Assembly (NCBI RefSeq): GCF_009755355.1
Contig: NZ_WQLB01000006.1
Span: 62,001 to 126,000 of the forward strand
Reading direction: 5' to 3'
Origin: Deinococcus arboris
Lineage (GTDB): Bacteria; Deinococcota; Deinococci; Deinococcales; Deinococcaceae
DNA: 64,000 bases
The position numbers were made by a program, and so were the translations under genes. Below the pieces are notes generated by a model. That model was not told the DNA's origin and ran no database searches. It was given only the letters and a program-made list of their open reading frames with translations. Shown in pieces: positions 25,878 to 35,615 of the stretch; positions within the stretch are counted from its first letter, which is position 1; every line of letters begins with the position of its first letter.

Positions 25878-25897
25878 TGCTCGTCACGTGACGAGCA
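25878..25897. promoter_or_regulatory. 20-bp perfect palindrome, candidate parS
   Basis: TGCTCGTCACGTGACGAGCA lies between the last iteron and parA. ParB-binding parS sites are perfect or near-perfect palindromes close to parAB. The same 20-mer occurs again at 63595-63614. The consensus differs from the common chromosomal parS, as expected for a secondary replicon. Not tested. Confidence 0.6.
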
Positions 25898-25948
25898 CAC
25901 TCAGCGTTTGAGAGCAAACTCCCTCCCGGCGCGCTAATCTGAGCAGCA

Positions 25949-26725
25949 ATGCGGACTCTCACGCTTTTTAATCACGCAGGCGGGGTTATGAAATCCAGCT
26001 TGACCCGCGACGTCGGCTACACGCTGGCGGCTGCCGGACAACGCGTGCTTCTGATTGATCTTGACCCGCAGGCCAATCTCACGGACTGGCTGGGCGTTAG
26101 TGGCGTGACCCGCGATCAGACGGTCTACAACACCGCCACACGCGGAGATGATTTACCGCCGCCCGTTGAAGTTCACGGGCTGCATGTGGTGCCCAGTGAC
26201 GTGTCGTTAGCACTGGCCGAGGGACAGATGCTGGGTGTGGTGGGGGCTCATCTGCACCTGCGGCAGGCGCTGGCGAAATGGGCCGACCGGTACGACGTCG
26301 TCCTCATTGACAGCCCGCCCAGTCTGGGGCAGCTGTCTATACTTGGCGCACTGGCGGCTGACCATCTGATTGTGCCGGTGCCTACTCGGCAAAAAGGCAT
26401 GAATGCGCTGGCCGGGCTCGGGGAGGCAATGGCTACGTACCGCAAATTGCGCCCCGATCTCACCGTGGCGCTGTATGTCCCGACCCTCTACGACGCCCGG
26501 CGCTCTCATGACCGGGAAGCGTACGCGGCCCTGAAAGAGCTGCTCAGTCCACTGGCCAGCCCTATTGCTGATCGGGGCGCCGTGTGGAATGACAGTGCCA
26601 GTGCGGGCCAGCCAGTCGGCGTCTATGCGCCTGGCAGTCCTGTTCACCGCGATGTGCTGCGGGCCAGCGCGGAGATCGCCCATGCGGCGGGCCTCAATGT
26701 GCAGATTGAAGGGGCCACGGCATGA
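25949..26725 (+). CDS. parA: ParA-type partition ATPase
   Basis: A 258-residue ParA/Soj-type ATPase. The P-loop is HAGGVMKSS at residues 9-17 instead of the canonical KGGVGKT, so the signature lysine (position 10 is Ala) and the Gly before the catalytic Lys15 are changed. Walker A' ([17 protein letters not shown]) and Walker B ([11 protein letters not shown]) are intact. It pairs with ParB to segregate the replicon. TAATCT (25935-25940) ends 8 bases before the ATG and there is no Shine-Dalgarno, pointing to a leaderless message. parB overlaps its stop (ATGA). Confidence 0.92.
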   Translation: MRTLTLFNHAGGVMKSSLTRDVGYTLAAAGQRVLLIDLDPQANLTDWLGVSGVTRDQTVYNTATRGDDLPPPVEVHGLHVVPSDVSLALAEGQMLGVVGAHLHLRQALAKWADRYDVVLIDSPPSLGQLSILGALAADHLIVPVPTRQKGMNALAGLGEAMATYRKLRPDLTVALYVPTLYDARRSHDREAYAALKELLSPLASPIADRGAVWNDSASAGQPVGVYAPGSPVHRDVLRASAEIAHAAGLNVQIEGATA

Positions 26726-27594
26726 AAAAGGCGCGGCCCGTTATTGGGTCACGGCTCAGTGGCCTGGTGCCTGGAATAGACACCCTGGCGCAGCCAGCCA
26801 CGACGACGTTGCCCACCGATCAGCTGACGCCGGGGGCGTTTCAGCCGCGTCTTCACTTCAGCACCGAGAGCCTGGCCGAACTGAGCGCCAGCATCCGGGA
26901 ACAGGGCGTGCTGCAACCTCTCCTGGTGCGTCCATTACCGTCAGGGGCCTATGAAATTGTGGCAGGTGAGCGCCGCTGGCGGGCCGCGCAGCAGGCGGGT
27001 CTGGACGAACTCCCGGTGCTGATTCGGCGCCTGAGCGACCTGGAAGCCCGGCTGGCGGCAGCGGTCGAGAATTTGCAGCGCGAGGACCTGAACGTGATGG
27101 AAGAGGTCCGCGCCAAGGTGCAGGTCGCGGCCGCCACCCTAAATGTTCCCGAAGACGCGGCCGTGGCCCGGCTGTTTGCCCTGGAACGCGATCCCGATCC
27201 GGCTCTGGTGGCGGCGCTGGACACCGCCTTTGGCGCCCTGGGCCGCGAATCGTGGCGCAGTTTTATTCGCAACCGCGCGGCGCTCCTGAACCTGCCTGAA
27301 GACGTGCAGATTGCCGTGCGGGCCGGGCTGGACTACCGCAAGGCGCTGATTATTGGCCGCGCGCCTGCCGTTGACCGGGCCCACCTGATCGAAGGGGCGC
27401 TGGCGGGGGCCACCGTGGCCCAGCTGCGTGAACAGGTGGCCGGCCGACAGGATGCCGAGCCGGATCTGGGTCAGCTGGTTGCCCGTCAGCTGCGGGACCG
27501 CCGCGTGCTCAGTCGTCTGGATGACCGCCGCCGTGCCAAGGTGCAGAAACTACTGCGGCAGTTGCAGGACCTGCTGACCCAGGACGAGGCGTGA
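26722..27594 (+). CDS. parB: ParB-type partition protein
   Basis: A 290-residue ParB/Spo0J-type CTP-switch DNA-binding protein. The ParB box is [18 protein letters not shown] followed by [24 protein letters not shown]; the [19 protein letters not shown] segment leads into the helix-turn-helix region around residues 130-180, and a coiled C-terminal dimerisation stretch rich in Arg and Leu ends the protein. It overlaps parA. The candidate parS lies 51 bases upstream of parA. Confidence 0.93.
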   Translation: MKKARPVIGSRLSGLVPGIDTLAQPATTTLPTDQLTPGAFQPRLHFSTESLAELSASIREQGVLQPLLVRPLPSGAYEIVAGERRWRAAQQAGLDELPVLIRRLSDLEARLAAAVENLQREDLNVMEEVRAKVQVAAATLNVPEDAAVARLFALERDPDPALVAALDTAFGALGRESWRSFIRNRAALLNLPEDVQIAVRAGLDYRKALIIGRAPAVDRAHLIEGALAGATVAQLREQVAGRQDAEPDLGQLVARQLRDRRVLSRLDDRRRAKVQKLLRQLQDLLTQDEA

Positions 27595-27607
27595 GCCTCG
27601 GTCGCCT

Positions 27608-28492
27608 GTGACTGCCGCTGGTCTGAGTTTAGGGCTGGACGCCGGAGGCAGCGCGACCAAATGGGCGCTGCTGCGCGGTGGAGCCGTGGTGGCCTCGGGG
27701 CGTACACCGCCCCTGACGGCTGCCCTGCTGGCCGCGCCACAGGGCCAGGCCAACGTGCAGGCGCTGCGGCAGGCCCTGCCGGCCCGGCCTGAACGCCTGC
27801 ACGCTGGCGTCCCAGGTCTGAGCGCTGCGTCGCCCCAGGCCGAACTGGTGGCCGGGCTACTGGCCGAGGCCCTGGGCCTGCCCCGCACACAGCTGAGTGT
27901 CGAGAGCGACCTGGACCTGGCCTACCGCGCACACCTGGCCCCTGGAACGGGCGTGCTGCTGTATGCGGGCACCGGCAGCGTGGCCTATCACGTCACGCGC
28001 GGCGGCGAGGTGCGGCGGGCGGGTGGCCGCGGTTACCGCATAGGCGACGATGGGGCCGGTTTCAGTCTGGGCCGCGCCGCCCTGCGCTGGGTGACGGACG
28101 CCCTGGACGAAGGGCTGGTGCCTGCCACACCTCTAGCCCAAGAGGTGGCGGCCGTGACCGGTGGTCTGGACTGGGACATACTGCGCGCTTTCGCCTACGA
28201 CACCCCAGGTGCAGGTGCTGTGGCCAGCCTGGCTCCTGCTGTAGGCCGCGCCGCCGACGCAGGTGACCCAGCCGCCCAGACCATGCTGGAAGACGCCGCG
28301 CAGGCGCTGGCTGGCCTGGCCCGGCGTGTTCAGGCGCGCGTGGGTGTATTGCCGGTCACCGCCACCGGTGGCGCGCTGCGGATGTCTGGTCGATTTATGG
28401 CGGCGCTGGGACGGGCGCTGCCGGGCGTGGCGGTGCAGCAGCGCGACCATGCAGAGGCGGCGGCGCGCTACGCCGAGAGCCGGCTGGCTTAG
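27608..28492 (+). CDS. BadF/BadG/BcrA-type ATPase or N-acetylglucosamine kinase-like protein
   Basis: A 294-residue ASKHA-fold protein with the phosphate 1 motif GLDAGGSATKWALLRGG, the ESDLDLAYRAHL segment, phosphate 2 motif LLYAGTGSVAYHV, RRAGGRGYRIGDDGAGFSLGRAAL and an adenosine motif near ATGGALRMSGRF. Members are mammalian-type N-acetylglucosamine kinases and bacterial sugar kinases, while true BadF subunits carry a Cys-ligated cluster not seen here. The GTG start at 27608 is 13 bases after parB, so it may be transcribed with parAB. It may recycle amino sugars from cell-wall material; inference only. Confidence 0.8.
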   Translation: MTAAGLSLGLDAGGSATKWALLRGGAVVASGRTPPLTAALLAAPQGQANVQALRQALPARPERLHAGVPGLSAASPQAELVAGLLAEALGLPRTQLSVESDLDLAYRAHLAPGTGVLLYAGTGSVAYHVTRGGEVRRAGGRGYRIGDDGAGFSLGRAALRWVTDALDEGLVPATPLAQEVAAVTGGLDWDILRAFAYDTPGAGAVASLAPAVGRAADAGDPAAQTMLEDAAQALAGLARRVQARVGVLPVTATGGALRMSGRFMAALGRALPGVAVQQRDHAEAAARYAESRLA

Positions 28493-28498
28493 GGCCTT

Positions 28499-29626
28499 CT
28501 ACGCGAGGAGAGAGTCTTCTGAAGTCTCGGTGACGGCGATCATCAGCTCTACCAGGGTTGGGTCGAACTGCTGGCCCGCCTGGGCGCGCAGTTCGGCCAC
28601 CGCTTCCTCGTGGGTCCAGGCCCGCTTGTAGGGGCGGTGGCTGGTCAAGGCGTCGTAGACATCGCACAGGGCGAAGACGCGGCCTTCCAGACTGATGGCC
28701 TCGCCCGCTTTGCCCGCCGGGTAGCCGCCGCCGTTCCATCGCTCATGATGGTCCTGAATCACGTCCAGCGCCGCTCCGGGCAAAAAGGTCAAGGCGCTGG
28801 CAAAGCGGCCTCCGGCCTCCACATGTGAGCGCATGACCACCCATTCGGCCTCGGTCAAGCGGCCCGGCTTGAGCAAGATGGCGTCGGGCACCGCAATCTT
28901 GCCAATGTCATGGAGGTAGGCGCCCCAGCGCAGCGCTTCCAGGCGTTCTGGCTCCCAGCCCAGCCGGGCCGCCACGCGCAGCGCCAGACTGGTCACGCGG
29001 TCGGTGTGGCCCTGCGTTTCCCCGTCGCGGGCCTCCAGGGCGAGGCCCAGGGCGCGCAGGGCGGCTTCATGCGCCTGCCGCGCGTGTTCCTCGGCGACCA
29101 GCCGGCCCGACAGCGCGGCAATCGTCCCCGAGACCATGGTGAACAGCGCGGCTTCCTCGCTGCGCCAGGTGTGCGGCGTCAGGGTGTGCATCAGGAAAGC
29201 GCCCAGCAGTCGGCCGTCGCGGGTGCGCACCGGCGCGGCGGCCACGCTGGCCACCCCCAACTCGGGAAAGCCGGCTGTGTCAGAGCTGGCGGCGGTGTCA
29301 TCGTAGAACAGAGGCCCCGCCGTCTGTTCCAGGGCCAGCAGCAGCGGTGTGCCTGCTGGCAGCCCGTGGGCCGCAATGGCCTGCATGCCGGGTGTGGCAG
29401 GCATCTCGCCCGTGGCCGCGCGCACCCGGTAAGCCAGCTCCCGGCCTTCCAGCTGAAAATAGGCCGACCCCACCGCCGCCGTCTCGCTGACCAGCTTCTC
29501 CAGCGTTGGAGTCACGCCGGCCGCCAGGGACGGCGCCGCCAGGGCCAGCTGGGTCAGTTGCAGGAGGTCACGGGCGGTGTCCTCGCGCGACAGAGCAGGG
29601 GGCGAGGAGAGGAAGTCGGCGCTCAT
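28499..29626 (-). CDS. GAF and HD-GYP domain protein, probable cyclic di-GMP phosphodiesterase
   Basis: A 375-residue protein with a GAF-like N-terminal domain (about 20-175) and an HD-GYP domain (about 185-365): HTDRVTSLALRVAARLG, the HD pair in LHDIGKIAVPD, HVEAGGRFASAL, DHHERWNGGGYPAGKAGEAI with the GYP loop, and CDVYDALTSHRPYKRAW. HD-GYP enzymes hydrolyse cyclic di-GMP. A membrane segment is absent, so the GAF domain probably senses a cytoplasmic signal. TAGACT lies 7 bases before the ATG on the minus strand (29634-29639) without a Shine-Dalgarno, so it is probably leaderless. Convergent with the kinase gene, stops 6 bases apart. Confidence 0.88.
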   Translation of the reverse strand: MSADFLSSPPALSREDTARDLLQLTQLALAAPSLAAGVTPTLEKLVSETAAVGSAYFQLEGRELAYRVRAATGEMPATPGMQAIAAHGLPAGTPLLLALEQTAGPLFYDDTAASSDTAGFPELGVASVAAAPVRTRDGRLLGAFLMHTLTPHTWRSEEAALFTMVSGTIAALSGRLVAEEHARQAHEAALRALGLALEARDGETQGHTDRVTSLALRVAARLGWEPERLEALRWGAYLHDIGKIAVPDAILLKPGRLTEAEWVVMRSHVEAGGRFASALTFLPGAALDVIQDHHERWNGGGYPAGKAGEAISLEGRVFALCDVYDALTSHRPYKRAWTHEEAVAELRAQAGQQFDPTLVELMIAVTETSEDSLLA

Positions 29627-29677
29627 GGCAAAGAGTCTAGGAAAACGGGTCTTTCAGCTTTCGTGCAGAGCTTGACC

Positions 29678-29741
29678 GTGAGGATGGGTGTGGCGGGCAA
29701 CGGTCCTGCTTGAATGGTCGAGGCCGCTGGCCCATCCTCAC
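29678..29741. other. Long-loop inverted repeat after the SorC-type regulator gene
   Basis: GTGAGGATGGG (29678-29688) and CCCATCCTCAC (29731-29741) are perfect complements separated by 42 bases and overlap the regulator's stop. It may fold at the transcript end; no T-run is seen. Confidence 0.35.
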
Positions 29742-30715
29742 CCCTCCTGAAGCAGGGCGTGGGCGGTGCGGTCGTCCACCACCAGGGTCGTCATCAGGCC
29801 ACCCGCCAGGGCGGCGCGCAGGGCCCTGACTTTGCCCAGGCCACTGACCACGCAGACCGAGTGCCCAGCGCGCAGGGTGCCCAGGTCTGGGCCGCTGCTG
29901 CGCGCGTTGATCGGCAGCCCAGTCCAGGTGCCGTCGGTGCGGAAAAACACGGTGGCAATGTCGCCGGCCACCCCCTGCGCCAACAGCGCCTGCTGGTCTG
30001 CCCCGCTGAGGTAGCCGGCCGCGTAGACATGGCTGGGCACCTGTGCATGGGCCGACCCCACCGAATACAGGCGCACATCGGCGCGGGCCTGAAGGGCCAG
30101 CACCTGCCCCACGCTGCGTTCGCGCCACATGGCGGCGCGGGTGGCGGGGTCGTCAAAAAAGGTCGGCACCGGGAACAGGTGGGCGCGCGCGCCGTAAGCC
30201 CCAGCAAAGCGCGTCATGGTGTCAGTGACAAAGCCGTCTGTAAAGTCCAGCGCGCTGGCACTGCCGTTGAGCTGCACCACCTGCAAGCCGGCCAGCGGGC
30301 GCGGCGTCAACATACGCGACACGGCGTCCAGGGTGGTGCCCCAGGCCAGGCCCAGCACCTGCCCAGGCCGCAGGGTCTGGTCCAGCAGCCGCGCAGCGGC
30401 CACAGCCACCCGTTCCAGCCAGACCGCTTCGGGGCTGTGCGGCGGCACCGGGACCACGTGGGGCGTCAGGAATGGATAGCGGGCGCGCAACTGCGCCTCT
30501 AAGCTCTGCGGCGCGGAATGCGGATCGTGAATGCGAATCTCAACCAGACCACTGCGGCGGGCGTAGGTGAGCAGGCGGCTGACTTTGGGCCGCGACAGCC
30601 GCAGTTCCTGGGCAATGGCCTCTGTGGTCAGGCCCTGGTGGTAATACAGGCGGGCCACCTGCGCCGCCTGTGCGGCCTGGTCGTCCCGGAGCGCCTCTGT
30701 CACGTCCCGCAGCAT
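29738..30715 (-). CDS. SorC/DeoR-type sugar-binding transcriptional regulator
   Basis: The ATG at 30715 gives 325 residues; an alternative TTG at 30745 lies inside the operator-like repeat. The helix-turn-helix (residues 14-45) is QVARLYYHQGLTTEAIAQEL followed by RLSRPKVSRLLTYARRSGLVEI, as in SorC-family regulators, and the C-terminal sugar-binding domain has LGLAWGTTLDAVSRML, LNGSASALDF and LQARADVRLYSVGSA. The family binds phosphorylated sugars or polyols. It is divergent from glpK-glpD and so probably controls glycerol use, with glycerol 3-phosphate or a related molecule as effector (inference). Glycerol regulators are more often of DeoR/GlpR type; a SorC member here is less common. Confidence 0.85.
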   Translation of the reverse strand: MLRDVTEALRDDQAAQAAQVARLYYHQGLTTEAIAQELRLSRPKVSRLLTYARRSGLVEIRIHDPHSAPQSLEAQLRARYPFLTPHVVPVPPHSPEAVWLERVAVAAARLLDQTLRPGQVLGLAWGTTLDAVSRMLTPRPLAGLQVVQLNGSASALDFTDGFVTDTMTRFAGAYGARAHLFPVPTFFDDPATRAAMWRERSVGQVLALQARADVRLYSVGSAHAQVPSHVYAAGYLSGADQQALLAQGVAGDIATVFFRTDGTWTGLPINARSSGPDLGTLRAGHSVCVVSGLGKVRALRAALAGGLMTTLVVDDRTAHALLQEG

Positions 30716-30738
30716 ACGGCAAGACCAGAGGCTGATTC

Positions 30739-30773
30739 TGAACAAATGTTCAGAGGGTTTGACTTTTTGTTCA
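30739..30773. promoter_or_regulatory. Candidate operator between the SorC-type regulator and glpK
   Basis: TGAACA-AA-TGTTCA (30739-30752) is an inverted repeat, and the half site TGTTCA recurs at 30768-30773, exactly 21 bases (two helical turns) after 30747-30752. SorC-family operators have similar A/T-rich dyads. It lies 23 bases upstream of the regulator start and 56 bases upstream of glpK. Confidence 0.55.
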
Positions 30774-30828
30774 AGGGGTGGTGTGCTGGTGCCTGCGTCT
30801 CGCCTCTCCCCTTTCCCGCAGGAGCCAC

Positions 30829-32328
30829 ATGACCAGATACATCCTGGCCCTTGATCAGGGCACCACCAGCAGCCGCGCCATCGTGTTTGACCAGCAGGGC
30901 CAGATTCGGTTCACGGCCCAAAAGGAGTTCCCGCAGCATTTTCCTCAGCCGGGCTGGGTTGAGCACGATCCGCGTGACCTCTGGAGCACCCAGATTGGCG
31001 TGGCTCAGGAAGCCATCAGCGGGGCAGGGCTGCGGGCCTCTGACCTGGCGGCGATCGGGATTACCAATCAGCGCGAAACCGTACTCGTGTGGGACCGCGC
31101 CACAGGGGAACCGATTCACCGCGCCATCGTGTGGCAGGACCGCCGCACCGCGTCCCTGTGCGACGCCCTGCGGACCCAGGGTCATGAGGGGCTGATTCGG
31201 GAGAAGACGGGGCTGCTGCTGGACGCCTATTTTAGCGGTACGAAAATCGCCTGGATGCTGGACGCCGTGCCCGGTGCGCGTGACCGTGCTGAACGCGGCG
31301 AGCTGGCCTGCGGCACGGTGGACACCTGGCTGGTGTGGCAACTGACGGGCGGTGAACTGCACGTCACCGATACCTCCAATGCCAGCCGCACCCTGCTGCT
31401 GAACATTCACACCGGCGACTGGGACGATGACCTGCTGGCGCTGCTGCGGGTGCCGCGCGCGCTGCTGCCCCAGGTGCGGCCCAGCAGCGAGGTGTACGGT
31501 GAAACCGCGCCGGGCTTGCTGGGTGCCCGCGTCAAGATTGCGGGCATTGCCGGAGACCAGCAGGCGGCGACCTTCGGGCAGGTGTGCCTGCACCGGGGGA
31601 TGGCCAAAAACACCTACGGCACCGGCTGTTTCATGCTGATGAACACGGCTGACGAGGTCGTGACCAGTCAGAACCGCCTGCTGTCCACTGTGGCCTGGCA
31701 GCGCGGCGAGGCGCGGACCTACGCTCTGGAAGGCTCGGTGTTTGTGGCGGGCGCGGTGGTGCAGTGGCTGCGCGACGGCCTGGGCCTGATCCGGGACGCG
31801 GCCGAGGTCGAGGCGCTGGCCACGAGCGTGCCCGACAGTGGCGGCGTCTTTTTTGTGCCGGCGTTTGTGGGCCTGGGGGCGCCGTACTGGGACCCCTACG
31901 CCCGTGGCACCGTGGTTGGCCTGACACGCGGCAGTACTAAGGCCCACCTGGCACGCGCCGCGCTGGACAGCGTGGCCTTTCAGGCCGCAGACCTGCTGGA
32001 CGCCATGGAGCGGGACAGCGGCGTAAGGCTCAGCGACCTGCGGGTGGACGGTGGGGCCAGCCGCAACAACCTGCTGATGCAGGTGCAGGCCGACCTGCTG
32101 GGCGTGACGGTCACCCGCCCGAAGGTCACCGAGACCACGGCGCTGGGGGCGGCTTTTCTGGCTGGCCTGGCTGTGGGCTACTGGCAGGATGAGGCCGAAC
32201 TGGAAGCGCTGTGGCAGGTGGACTGTCAGTTCGAGCCGGGGCTGGACCCGGCCGAGCGGGAACAGCGCCTGGTCCGCTGGCGCCGCGCCGTGGAGCGCAG
32301 CCGCGCCTGGGCCGAGGAGGACGTATGA
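30829..32328 (+). CDS. glpK: Glycerol kinase
   Basis: The ATG at 30829 behind AGGAG gives 499 residues, the normal GlpK length. FGGY-kinase signatures: [17 protein letters not shown] at the N terminus, [51 protein letters not shown], and the C-terminal [19 protein letters not shown] and [19 protein letters not shown]. It phosphorylates glycerol to glycerol 3-phosphate, feeding the next gene. No glycerol facilitator gene (glpF) is found in the neighbourhood. Confidence 0.97.
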   Translation: MTRYILALDQGTTSSRAIVFDQQGQIRFTAQKEFPQHFPQPGWVEHDPRDLWSTQIGVAQEAISGAGLRASDLAAIGITNQRETVLVWDRATGEPIHRAIVWQDRRTASLCDALRTQGHEGLIREKTGLLLDAYFSGTKIAWMLDAVPGARDRAERGELACGTVDTWLVWQLTGGELHVTDTSNASRTLLLNIHTGDWDDDLLALLRVPRALLPQVRPSSEVYGETAPGLLGARVKIAGIAGDQQAATFGQVCLHRGMAKNTYGTGCFMLMNTADEVVTSQNRLLSTVAWQRGEARTYALEGSVFVAGAVVQWLRDGLGLIRDAAEVEALATSVPDSGGVFFVPAFVGLGAPYWDPYARGTVVGLTRGSTKAHLARAALDSVAFQAADLLDAMERDSGVRLSDLRVDGGASRNNLLMQVQADLLGVTVTRPKVTETTALGAAFLAGLAVGYWQDEAELEALWQVDCQFEPGLDPAEREQRLVRWRRAVERSRAWAEEDV

Positions 32329-33932
32329 AGACGCTAACTGACCCCCGCGCCTTGGCGCTGGCCCAGGCCACAGGCGGCCACCTGTGGGACCTGCTGGTGA
32401 TTGGCGGCGGCGCCTCTGGGCTGGGCACCGCGCTGGACGCCGCCACACGCGGCTACCGGGTGCTGCTGCTCGAAGCCCATGATTACGCCAAGGGCACCAG
32501 CAGCCGCTCGACCAAACTGGTTCACGGCGGCGTGCGCTACCTGGCCCAGGGCAATGTCTCGCTGGTGCGCGAGGCGCTGCATGAACGCGGGTTGCTGCGC
32601 CGCAACGCGCCTCATCTGGTGCGCGATCTGGGCTTTCTGATTGCGGCTTACCGGCCCTGGGCTCTTCCCTTTTATGGGGTGGGCCTGAAACTGTACGACC
32701 TGCTGGCGGGCCGCCTGAACTTGCGCGCCAGTCGCCTGGTGGGCCGGCAGGAAGCCCTGAACCTCGCGCCGACCCTGACCCGCGAGGCCCTGAAGGGCGG
32801 CGTGCTTTATTTCGACGGGCAATTTGACGACAGCCGCCTGGCCGTGACCCTGCTACGCACCCTGGAGAACTTTGGCGGCGTGGGCCTCAACCACGCGCCT
32901 GTGGTCGGCCTGGTCCAGGAAGGGGGCCGAGTGGTGGGCGCCCGCTTCCGCGACGCCGAGGGCGGTCAGGATCACGAGGTCCGCGCCCGCGCAGTCGTGA
33001 ATGCCACCGGGGTTTTCGTGGATGAGGTGCGGCGGCTGGAGCAGCCGGACGCGCCGGCCATGCTCTCGCCCAGCCAGGGGGTGCATGTGGTGGTGCCTCG
33101 CCACTTCCTGCCTGGAGACAGCGCGCTGATGGTGCCGCGCACCGACGACGGACGGGTGCTGTTCGCAGTGCCCTGGCATGACCATGTGGTCATCGGCACC
33201 ACCGACACCCCGGTGCCCGGCACCAGCCTGGAACCGCGCGCGCTGCCCGAGGAGGTCGAGTTCATCCTGAACACTGCCGCGCAGTACCTCTCGCCGGCCC
33301 CCACGCGCGCTGACGTGCAGAGCGTGTTCGCGGGCCTGCGCCCCCTCGTCAAGGCGGCGCCTGGCACCGACACCAAGAGTCTGTCGCGCGACCACACCAT
33401 TCGCGTCAGTGAGGGCGGCCTGCTGACGCTCACAGGTGGCAAGTGGACCACCTACCGGCGCATGGGTGAAGACACCGTGACCCGCGCCGCCGTCCTGGCC
33501 GGCCTGCCTGCGCGCCTGAGCCTGACAGAAGGCCTGTCTCTGCACGGCGCCACCACGGATGACCTGCCTGAACCCTGGCGGGTGTACGGCACCGACGCCG
33601 AACGTGTGCAGGCGCTGCCGGGCGCCGACACGCCGCTTCATCCCGCCCTGCCCTACGTTGAGGCGCAGGTGCGCTGGGCCGCTCGCCAGGAACAGGCCCG
33701 CACCGTGGAGGACGTGCTGTCGCGCCGCCTGCGCGCCCTGCTGCTGGATGCCCGCGCCAGTCTGGAGGCGGCGCCGCGCGTGGCGCAGCTGCTGGCTGAA
33801 GAACTGGGGCGTGATGAGGCATGGCAGGCTGAGCAGGTACAGGCCTACCGGGCGGTGGCCGAGGGCTATCTGCTGCCCGGTGGGCCTGAGGGGGCCGCCT
33901 CAACTGCGGCGGCGCCGACTGCTCTTGCGTGA
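32325..33932 (+). CDS. glpD: Aerobic glycerol-3-phosphate dehydrogenase
   Basis: The ATG overlapping the glpK stop gives 535 residues. The FAD-binding motif is [28 protein letters not shown] in pieces (GGGASGLG near residue 26), followed by [22 protein letters not shown], the GlpD fingerprint, and [30 protein letters not shown] and [17 protein letters not shown]. It oxidises glycerol 3-phosphate to dihydroxyacetone phosphate and passes electrons to the quinone pool at the membrane face. It is co-translated with glpK and forms the complete glycerol catabolic unit with it. Confidence 0.96.
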   Translation: MKTLTDPRALALAQATGGHLWDLLVIGGGASGLGTALDAATRGYRVLLLEAHDYAKGTSSRSTKLVHGGVRYLAQGNVSLVREALHERGLLRRNAPHLVRDLGFLIAAYRPWALPFYGVGLKLYDLLAGRLNLRASRLVGRQEALNLAPTLTREALKGGVLYFDGQFDDSRLAVTLLRTLENFGGVGLNHAPVVGLVQEGGRVVGARFRDAEGGQDHEVRARAVVNATGVFVDEVRRLEQPDAPAMLSPSQGVHVVVPRHFLPGDSALMVPRTDDGRVLFAVPWHDHVVIGTTDTPVPGTSLEPRALPEEVEFILNTAAQYLSPAPTRADVQSVFAGLRPLVKAAPGTDTKSLSRDHTIRVSEGGLLTLTGGKWTTYRRMGEDTVTRAAVLAGLPARLSLTEGLSLHGATTDDLPEPWRVYGTDAERVQALPGADTPLHPALPYVEAQVRWAARQEQARTVEDVLSRRLRALLLDARASLEAAPRVAQLLAEELGRDEAWQAEQVQAYRAVAEGYLLPGGPEGAASTAAAPTALA

Positions 33933-33944
33933 CAGATTGGAAGG

Positions 33945-35612
33945 GTGACTGCTCCTCCCACTGATTCCCTGGCGACCCTGGACGGGCAGGCTTCGGCGCT
34001 GCTTGACCGTCTAGAGGCGCTGCGCCGCCAGCCCGTGACGCCCCAGACCCTGCCCGAATGGCTGAGCGCCTGGAGCCGGATCAAATGCGACGTGCAAACC
34101 CTGTGGGGGACGCAGATCTGGGCCACCAATGTGAACACCAGAGACGCCGAGGCCCAGGCCTGTTACCGCCACCTCATGAGCGTCTGGATTCCGCAGCTCG
34201 GCGCGCACGACGAGTCGCTGGCCCGTCTGGCCCTGGACGCGGGGGTGGCTGACCGCTTTCCCGGTATTGCCCTAAAATTGCGGGCAGACCTGGGGGGCCA
34301 GCAGAGTGATACTTTGCAGGACCTCTTTTCTCAGGAGCGCCTTCTGGGCAGCGAGCACGACGTCATCACGGCCAATCAGGTGGTTTCGTGGGCAGGCGAA
34401 TCCCTCAGCCTGCAAGAGGCGCAGGCCCGCCTGAACCATATGGGCGACTCGCCCGAACGCCGCGCGCTCTGGGAGGCCGTGAACACGTCCACCCTGCAAG
34501 GCGCGCAGGAACTGGATAAGCTGTTCAGCCGCCTGCTGGGGCTGCGCCAGCAGATGGCAGCGGCAGCGGGCGCGGCCACCTACGCCGACCACGTCTGGCA
34601 GCAAACTGGGCGGGAATACACTATTGCCCAGACCGAAACGTTCGTGGATGACCTGGCCCAGCTCTTTGCGCCGTTGCAGACGCTAGTCGCCGAGCGCCGG
34701 GCCAGGCAGCTGGGCACAGACAGGCTGCGGCCGTGGCACCAGACGGTGCGGGTCAACGCGCTGACTGACACGCCTCTGGCTGTCGAGGAGTACCTGCCCG
34801 CCGTACGGGAGATCCTGGGCGCGCTTGACCCAGCCTTTGCCGCCGTCGTGGACAAGTTGAAAAGAGAAGGAGGCGTTGACCTCGTGCCCCGCCCCGGCAA
34901 GGTCCAGGGCAACTTTGCGCTGCTACTCTCGGCCCAGGCCACCGCGCGGGTGCTGTGCAATGTCACGGGCGGCCTGGAGGAATTTCGCGCCCTATTGCAC
35001 GAACTGGGGCACGCCATTCACTTTGTCACCCTGTCCAGTCAGCCTGAAACCACCCTCTGGGATACCTACGATTTTCAGGAAGTCTGCGAATTCTACGCTT
35101 TCGTGTTCACCATGCTGGGCACCGAGCAGGCTGCCAGACACTTTGACCTGAGGCCCGACGACCACCAGAAATACCGGCGGTCTCTGGCAGAAAGTTTCCT
35201 GACGCGGCTGCGCTCGGTGGATGAGCGGGTGCGGTTTGAGCTGTGGGTGTACCGGCAGCGCGGCGCGGTCACCCCCGCCGAGATGGACGCAGCCTTCCTG
35301 TCGCTGAGCCAGCAAGCCAGCGTGGACTGGACTGGCCACGAGGCCACGCTGGCCAAAGGCTGGCAGAGCCCGTTTCTCTTCCAGTTCAGCTTTTACAACA
35401 TTGAGTACGCCATTGCGACCATCGCGGCGCTGCTGTTCTTCAAGGCTTACCAGGAGGCGCCGCAGGAGACGATGGCCAGATTCAAACGTGCCATGCGGAT
35501 GGGCGCGACCGCCGGACCAACGGCCATCTTTGCGGAAGCGGGTATCTCGTTTCCCTTCTCGCGGGCGCAGCTGGAAACCGCCCGCGCCGTGCTGGCGGAC
35601 TGGCTCAGCTAG
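33945..35612 (+). CDS. M3-family (oligoendopeptidase F-like) zinc metallopeptidase
   Basis: A 555-residue cytoplasmic peptidase. The zinc motif HELGHAIHF has His352, Glu353 and His356, with a downstream EVCEFYAFVFTML segment supplying the third ligand glutamate. The N-terminal half is helical, with SWAGESLSLQEAQARLNHMG and LRQQMAAAAGAATYADHVWQQ typical of M3 peptidases. It should cleave short peptides. The GTG start has GGAAGG a few bases upstream. It is 12 bases after glpD and may share the transcript, although the function is unrelated. Confidence 0.88.
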   Translation: MTAPPTDSLATLDGQASALLDRLEALRRQPVTPQTLPEWLSAWSRIKCDVQTLWGTQIWATNVNTRDAEAQACYRHLMSVWIPQLGAHDESLARLALDAGVADRFPGIALKLRADLGGQQSDTLQDLFSQERLLGSEHDVITANQVVSWAGESLSLQEAQARLNHMGDSPERRALWEAVNTSTLQGAQELDKLFSRLLGLRQQMAAAAGAATYADHVWQQTGREYTIAQTETFVDDLAQLFAPLQTLVAERRARQLGTDRLRPWHQTVRVNALTDTPLAVEEYLPAVREILGALDPAFAAVVDKLKREGGVDLVPRPGKVQGNFALLLSAQATARVLCNVTGGLEEFRALLHELGHAIHFVTLSSQPETTLWDTYDFQEVCEFYAFVFTMLGTEQAARHFDLRPDDHQKYRRSLAESFLTRLRSVDERVRFELWVYRQRGAVTPAEMDAAFLSLSQQASVDWTGHEATLAKGWQSPFLFQFSFYNIEYAIATIAALLFFKAYQEAPQETMARFKRAMRMGATAGPTAIFAEAGISFPFSRAQLETARAVLADWLS

Positions 35613-35615
35613 GTC

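Noticed and set aside
30700..32448. A 582-codon frame on the minus strand across glpK
   Set aside because: It is the antisense shadow of glpK, which is certain.
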